From: Phlegmacium glaucopus | Taxonomy: Eukaryota > Basidiomycota > Agaricomycetes > Agaricales > Cortinariaceae | NCBI GenBank assembly: GCA_015039465.1 | Contig: MU130358.1 | Span: 325,269-389,268 of the forward strand | Reading direction: 5' to 3' | DNA length: 64,000 bases | In this document: positions 58,662-64,000 of the stretch, in pieces | How the letters are laid out: each line of letters begins with the position of its first letter | Numbering within the stretch: position 1 is the stretch's first letter | The notes under the pieces: model-generated | The model's database searches: none | Seen by the model: only the letters and a program-made list of their open reading frames with translations | Told to the model about the DNA's origin: nothing | Made by a program: the position numbers and the translations under genes

Positions 58662-61568
58662 TCATCCCTCATCCATCATATCATCGTCCGTATCCTTCAC
58701 AGTCTCCAGTAACTTCTTAATCTTATTCATACTTTTAGGCGAAATGTCACGCGCAGCCGCCAGCGTTTGCGCGGACTTGACTACATTACCCAGTAGCCGG
58801 TAAACCTTCGCTAGTTGAAATACAACATTTGACTCCTCGGGCGTGGCATTCCTGAGGAACTCGAGGTCTTCTACTGCAGGCTAAGTCACAGTTCAGAGTC
58901 AATACCTCAGGGGTAAACAAATAATTTTTTCTGACTCACTTGGTATTTCCGCATTGAGATGAGAATTTTTGCTCTCCGATAACGGACTAAAGCATTATCG
59001 GGGGCAAGTTGAACAGCTTCGTTGAAGAGTACAAGTGCAGCTTCTCGATCGCGACGTCGTTCGACAGCCTGACAAACAAAAACAAAATAGGGAAGCGGAA
59101 AGCGTTAGCACCACCCGTCTCCGAAAGGTAGCCGAAGCTGCGTATGACTTTGAACGCACCATTCCTACACATCCTAATAGTACGGCGTTCTTTGGGTGGA
59201 TCTCCACTGCTTTTCGGTAATGATATTCGGCTAGACGTATCTTGCTCATTCTCAGATAACAAGTTCCCAGGCCATACCTATTTCCAATAGATAAGCCAAA
59301 ATCACACTCAAGGTCAAAACGGATAACTAACCATGCGTTATAATGACGACAATCGGCACGTAATGCTGATTGGAAGAAGTTGATTGCTTTATCCAGGTCT
59401 TCGTCAATTGACTCATGACCACTGAGCGTATACGCATATGCGCAGGTTGGGTCCAGCTGAGCAGCACGACGGAAACTCGTCAATGCCTGTAAACGCTCTT
59501 TCTGCAAGGAAAATAAATTCCCAATTGCAATCCAAGCCTGCGGGGATTGCGGGTTGATGTTTAGAAGCTCTTGGGCAAGGAAGGATAGCTCAAACTTGCG
59601 CTGAAGATGCCATAGTAGGGTTGAATAAATTTCCATGTCCCATAATCGATATGGTTCCTCCTTCCTCAGGGCTTTGAAGGCCCTGTCCGCCTGCGATAAG
59701 GTTCATGTTAATACGATAAGAACTTTTTCAACCAGAGAGCAACAGTAAGACGTACGGAGGCATAATCCTGTCTCTCGTAATGCGCCCGGCCTACTAAGGC
59801 AATGACCCAAGGCGAGTTTTGATGAACATGAGGTAATTGTTCTAGCTCTTCTAGGCATCTTTGGCAGTCGTATAAAGCCAGGGCTCGTGTCGCGCGGGCA
59901 AACCGACGAATTAGGTCGTATATATATTGCTCGGCCAGTTCGTTTTCGTATTCCTCCTGGGCAAGTTGTTCTTGGGCCGAAGTCCAAGTACTCGGTGACG
60001 GTGAGACTTCGGACCGGGGAGAGAGTGCAGCAGAGGGTGGTGAAGGTGAATATGCCACATCACCGGCGGGTACGGGATCATCGTCCTTGTCCGACTCTGT
60101 CGATAGAGTTCGGGAATGGGCCGGCTGTCGCCGTCGATCTCGTGTAGGAAGGTGCTAATGGTATATTTTAATAACATGGAGTAATCGTAATTAGTTCTCT
60201 AAAAACCTCACACGAAGAAATTGAACGAATCACCTTGGAAGAATGCGATTTAGTTCCAGTACCGCTTAAAAGGCGTGTACTTCGTCGCGTAACAACACCA
60301 GCAGCGGGTTGAATATTATTCTTCCCAGGTGGAAGGTTTGTCCTAGAGGAAGTCGTTGACTGAGAACGACGACCGGAAGATGAGAAGATGTTAGCAAATG
60401 ACAAGGCCGGGCGTGCGCGTGCCTTTTTCAAGGGGTCGTCCAGACTAGACTTTACAGACTTGAGTTTGAGGGCTTCTGGTTGTCGTGATGTAGAGCGTAG
60501 CTTCTTTGGTACTGGGCCACCTTCATCTGCTGAAGAGAGCGGTCGAGAAACAGGTTGAATCGAATGAGGATTGGTCGGTTGTGATCGGCTGATTCGGTGG
60601 ACTTGATAGGAGTTATCCAGGGGATAAAAAGATGATTCGTTAGTGGCACTAAAGAGTAATGGGGTTTTTTAAAAGAAAGAATCTCTGGCATTGAAGCAAT
60701 ACACCTACATTGAGTCTCGTGGACCGGGGGCCATTCGAAATGGTTGTGGTTGTAATATTTCAGGTTTCCATGGACGAAAGAGATTGCCCCCGTTGCCTGT
60801 ATCAGGCGTAAAGAATCCTGCGCCAGTGGCCACTGGTACTGCCTTTATTTGAACATCTTCTGGTGGTGGCGCTCGTTTGACTGGTGGTGGCCGGGGGGGA
60901 AAGATCTCATCAACATCAGGAACAGACCCTGACATCGACATGAGCTTAGGAAGGATGCTTAAAGGACCATGAGACTTACCGAGAGCACAAAGACCCTCGA
61001 ATGCCTCCCACAGATACGGATTAAGCACTAGAGCATCTTGAAAGCTACTAGACGCCTTCTCAGGAAGATTACCTTTCAGCGCTGTTGTGCCGGATCGACA
61101 TCGCAATGATGCCTCCTCTGGAAATGGTCGTGATATTCTACTTCTTGACGACGCTAAAGACCGATAATGATATATTAGTGAGAGTTAAAGAAGAAGAGAT
61201 TGTAAAATGGGAGTTTGCGGACCTGAAGACACGTAACTTGTGTCGCGCAGTGTTGCCTCCAAAGCTTCACGGGCCTGCCTATGGCGACCCAGTACAGTAC
61301 AACACTTGGCTCTAATTTCCAGACAACCGGTACATTGTTCGTCCTTTGCTCCGTTAACAAGATAGAGCGCAGAATAGGTCTGGCCTTCGCGAAGGAGAGC
61401 GGTGGCGTAGAGATGCCGTGACTCGTGGTTGGTACGATCCAATGAAAAGTATCTCTCTGCATGAAATACTGCAGACTTTGTGAGATCTGAGTCTAGACAT
61501 GACCAGACGAGAGACTGAAATCGTTGGCAGAGATATGGGTAGTAAGAGGGGGTTTGATCTGACTGCAT
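58662..61568 (-). CDS. CDC27: Anaphase-promoting complex subunit Cdc27 (APC3)
   Basis: This TPR scaffold of the APC/C ubiquitin ligase binds Cdc20/Cdh1 and substrates. The eight exons are 61568-61223, 61153-60709, 60648-60234, 60154-59756, 59690-59332, 59277-59160, 59068-58940 and 58880-58662, giving 809 residues. The N-terminal TPRs include DLTKSAVFHAERYFSLD, NHESRHLYATALLREGQTYS and NPYLWEAFEGLCALG. A disordered middle rich in Pro, Ser and Arg comes next (SRSQPTNPHSIQPVSRP). The C-terminal TPR superhelix has MEIYSTLLWHLQRKFELSFL, PQAWIAIGNLFSLQKE, NAWYGLGTCYLRMSKIRLAE and VVFQLAKVYRLLGN. MEIYSTLLWHL is diagnostic for Cdc27. Confidence 0.95.
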
Positions 61569-61781
61569 GACTGGTCCAAGGACATAGAATTGTTTACTGT
61601 GAAATAACTAGGGGCCAGGTTAGCAGTCAAACGATGGAATCTCCGAAAGCAAATTTAGAGCGAGTAATAACCTTCAAATTCACCAAAAACCATTCATCCA
61701 CAACACGAAACCACGTGACTTGTCTTACGCGTCAAGTCGCGTTCAGCTTTTTTATATTGAATATGTACACTACAAATTACT

Positions 61782-63870
61782 CTAATGTCCATGAGGATCG
61801 GGTTCACCTTTTTGCTCTGTCAAAAAAAATGTTTTAGCATCACACGGAGCCCATCGGAGAAAAAAAAAAAGGGCTTACCGGGGACACACTGAATGGCGTC
61901 ATCAATTCGTAACAATGACACAGCAGCTTCGTATGCCGACTTCAGACTCTTCACTTTGCTCATTGTAGGTTCCAAAACGCCAGCAGCCACATTGTCACGA
62001 ACTTCCCCATTCAGAAGGTCAAGTCCGTAGCGCAAGAGAACCTTTTTAGGATCTCCAATAGGTGCATTTTGGGCCGCGTGATGATAGGAGCGTAATTTGG
62101 CAACTAGTTCCGTTGAATCCTTGGCAGCGTTGACAGCAAGCGTTTTCGGGATGGAAAGCAAGGCACTTGCAAATTCGGCAACGGCCAACTGTTCCCTTGA
62201 TCCCTGTATGGAAGTGATAATCAGCGCAGAAAAGAGGACAAGAAACCCATTCATACCAGAGTCGTAGCAAAGTTCTCTAAATAGATGCTCAGAGCAGATT
62301 CCACGGCACCGCCACCTGGTACAACAGCACCACTCTCCAGAGTCCGCTTGATGATAGACAAAGTGTCATGCAATGCTCTCTCCATCTCATCCAACATGTA
62401 GTCATTGGCTCCACGAAGAACGATAGACGCCGAGTTTACAACTTTGGTGCCTTTGATCAAAATTAGCTCGTCATCGGAAATGCGCTCCTGGACGACTTCC
62501 TCTGCAGTCCCTAGATAACTTGCTTCGAATGTCTCCTCTCCTTCGAGGTTAGCAAGACTCGAGATCAATTGTCCTCCGGTCGCCTTTGCTATGCGACGAA
62601 GGTCCTCCTTCCTACACCTTCGTACAGCCATAGCACCAGCTTCGACAAACTCCTTCAAGCATAGGTCATCGATACCCTTCGTGGTAAGCACAACATTTGC
62701 ACCCGCTGCCAGAATTTTACGGATCCGCTCCAGCGTTATCTCAGATTCCCTTCAAAAGAACGAATAAGAAGCAGATCTGTATGATGAGGCCGTCCAAACA
62801 TACCTCTTGCGAATTTCTTCCAACTGATTAGGATCATCTACCAAAATCTGCACTCCCAATTGCATCCGTGCCTTTTGTAGATTGATGTCCAAGCAAGCTA
62901 TTTTAGCATTTGTGATTCGCTTCTTCATCGCTAGACAAAGGCGTAGAATGTATAAAAGATGCAAAGGTTCACTAAAGTGGTTGCATACCTTGACTCGCAA
63001 CAGTGCAATTCAATGCATATCCTTTTACAAATAGAGATTCCCGAGCACTACGTCCATGGGCTTTCAAGACGTTGACGGCCTTCACAGGGTACTTGATGTC
63101 TCCCCTCAAGTTGACGGATTTCACAGCATGCATCGCATCCACAGCCATAGGCGCAAAAAGGTCATCATCGCTGATGAAATAGATTAGCATGGATGAAGAA
63201 AAAAAAAAAGTGCCGTTCACTGATGTTAGCACTCACCTTCCGATAATTTTACTTGACATTGTCGTTTTCGCCACATTGATCAAAGCATCCCGTCCAAGCG
63301 AGTCGACCTTTATACTCAACTGGTCTTGCATGAATTTCACAGCTTCTCTGCATGCCAGACGATATCCGGTGATGATCGTCGTTGGATGAACTTTAGCTTT
63401 GACAAGTTCATTGGCTCTACGCAAGAGTTCCGCCGCGATAATCACAACTGACGTCGTTCCATCTCCAACTTCCTTGTCCTGCTTTTGTGCAAGATCAACA
63501 AATATTTTTCCGGCGGGGTGTTCCACGGCTAGAAGAGCAAGAATGGTTGCACCGTCATTTGAGATCGTAACTTCCTAGAAGAAACGATCCCGAAGAAATC
63601 AGCATTGGTGGACGAGTTAATCAGAGTGAAAAATGAAGGGGACAGACTCCAATATTATCCACTAGCATTTTATCCAATCCTAAGGGGCCTAACGAACTTT
63701 TTATGATGTTCGCAATCGACTGTGCAGCCATGACTAGAATTTACCAAAGGTTAGAAAGCCTTATTTGAAGTCCAGTTCGTCAGAAACGTACCGTTTTGAT
63801 CACGAATGTCCTGACCGGACACTCGATCGCCTCCCAAGAAGGCACCAGCACGAGCATCGCGTTGATACAT
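61782..63870 (-). CDS. CCT1: T-complex protein 1 subunit alpha (CCT1)
   Basis: This is one of eight subunits of the cytosolic chaperonin TRiC, which folds actin and tubulin. The eight exons are 63870-63792, 63733-63648, 63574-63237, 63170-62989, 62930-62804, 62749-62257, 62203-61879 and 61816-61782, giving 554 residues. Visible are [20 protein letters not shown], the ATPase motifs [12 protein letters not shown] and [26 protein letters not shown] and [20 protein letters not shown]. The end EPDPHGH is the alpha-type C-terminus and sits in a 35-nt last exon. The start [20 protein letters not shown] matches CCT1. It is followed at 213 bp by CDC27 on the same strand. Confidence 0.97.
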
Positions 63871-64000
63871 TGTTGTGTAAGGGAGAAAAAGTTGGAATAC
63901 TTATGTCGTACGAAGGTAAGGACGCGTCTGAATTAGATGTGACACTGTTGTGACAATCCATAGATGGAGAAAATGCAAATAAGATTAGAGAAAGGCCATA

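Noticed and set aside
60955..60985. Apparent intron in CDC27 exon 2 (GTAAGT...AAG)
   Set aside because: It would be only about 25 nt, too short to splice, and the sequence reads through in frame.

Overview
The window reads as nuclear DNA of a filamentous basidiomycete, probably an Agaricomycete. The evidence is single-copy eukaryotic housekeeping genes cut by many short introns (mostly 45-65 nt), tightly packed genes on both strands, intron-bearing tRNA genes and a Ty3/gypsy element. The species cannot be named from the sequence. Exon models were built by hand from GT-AG (sometimes GC-AG) borders and checked for reading phase. They are predictions, not transcript data.

Layout. 1-3.2 kb: the 5' end of a decayed Ty3/gypsy retrotransposon on the minus strand (LTR, gag, broken protease/pol) next to a GGCCTGGC-rich inverted-repeat element. 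4.4-5.2 kb: an orphan coiled-coil gene. 5.9-21 kb: a dense gene block with dynamin VPS1, TATA-binding protein, an orphan ORF, a secreted GH5 glucanase, ALG3, a 2OG-Fe(II) oxygenase, the DEAD-box helicase RRP3 and an FAD monooxygenase. 21-23.4 kb: an accessory island with two terminal-inverted-repeat elements, one a MITE flanked by TA. 23.4-36 kb: an amino-acid permease, TRS130/TRAPPC10, tRNA-Asn and tRNA-Ser (both with introns), an unassigned basic protein, phosphoserine aminotransferase and a small three-exon hypothetical gene. 36-38 kb: 2.2 kb with no recognisable gene. 38-64 kb: HSP90, TSC1/hamartin, NAC-alpha, TRM9, ALG13, a tandem pair of MDR oxidoreductases, exportin CRM1, TMA20, an SRR1-like gene, an acidic hypothetical protein, APC/C subunit CDC27 and chaperonin CCT1.

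Functionally this is mostly core cell biology: membrane traffic (VPS1, TRS130), N-glycan precursor assembly (ALG3, ALG13), proteostasis and translation (HSP90, CCT1, NAC-alpha, TMA20, TRM9, tRNAs), nuclear export, transcription, TOR signalling and cell-cycle proteolysis. I see no secondary-metabolite cluster, CRISPR array or clearly new multi-gene system. The best leads are several GC-AG introns, a splice-donor shift between the two tandem oxidoreductases, the two TIR elements, the damaged retroelement with a hairpin in its LTR, and four orphan protein genes.
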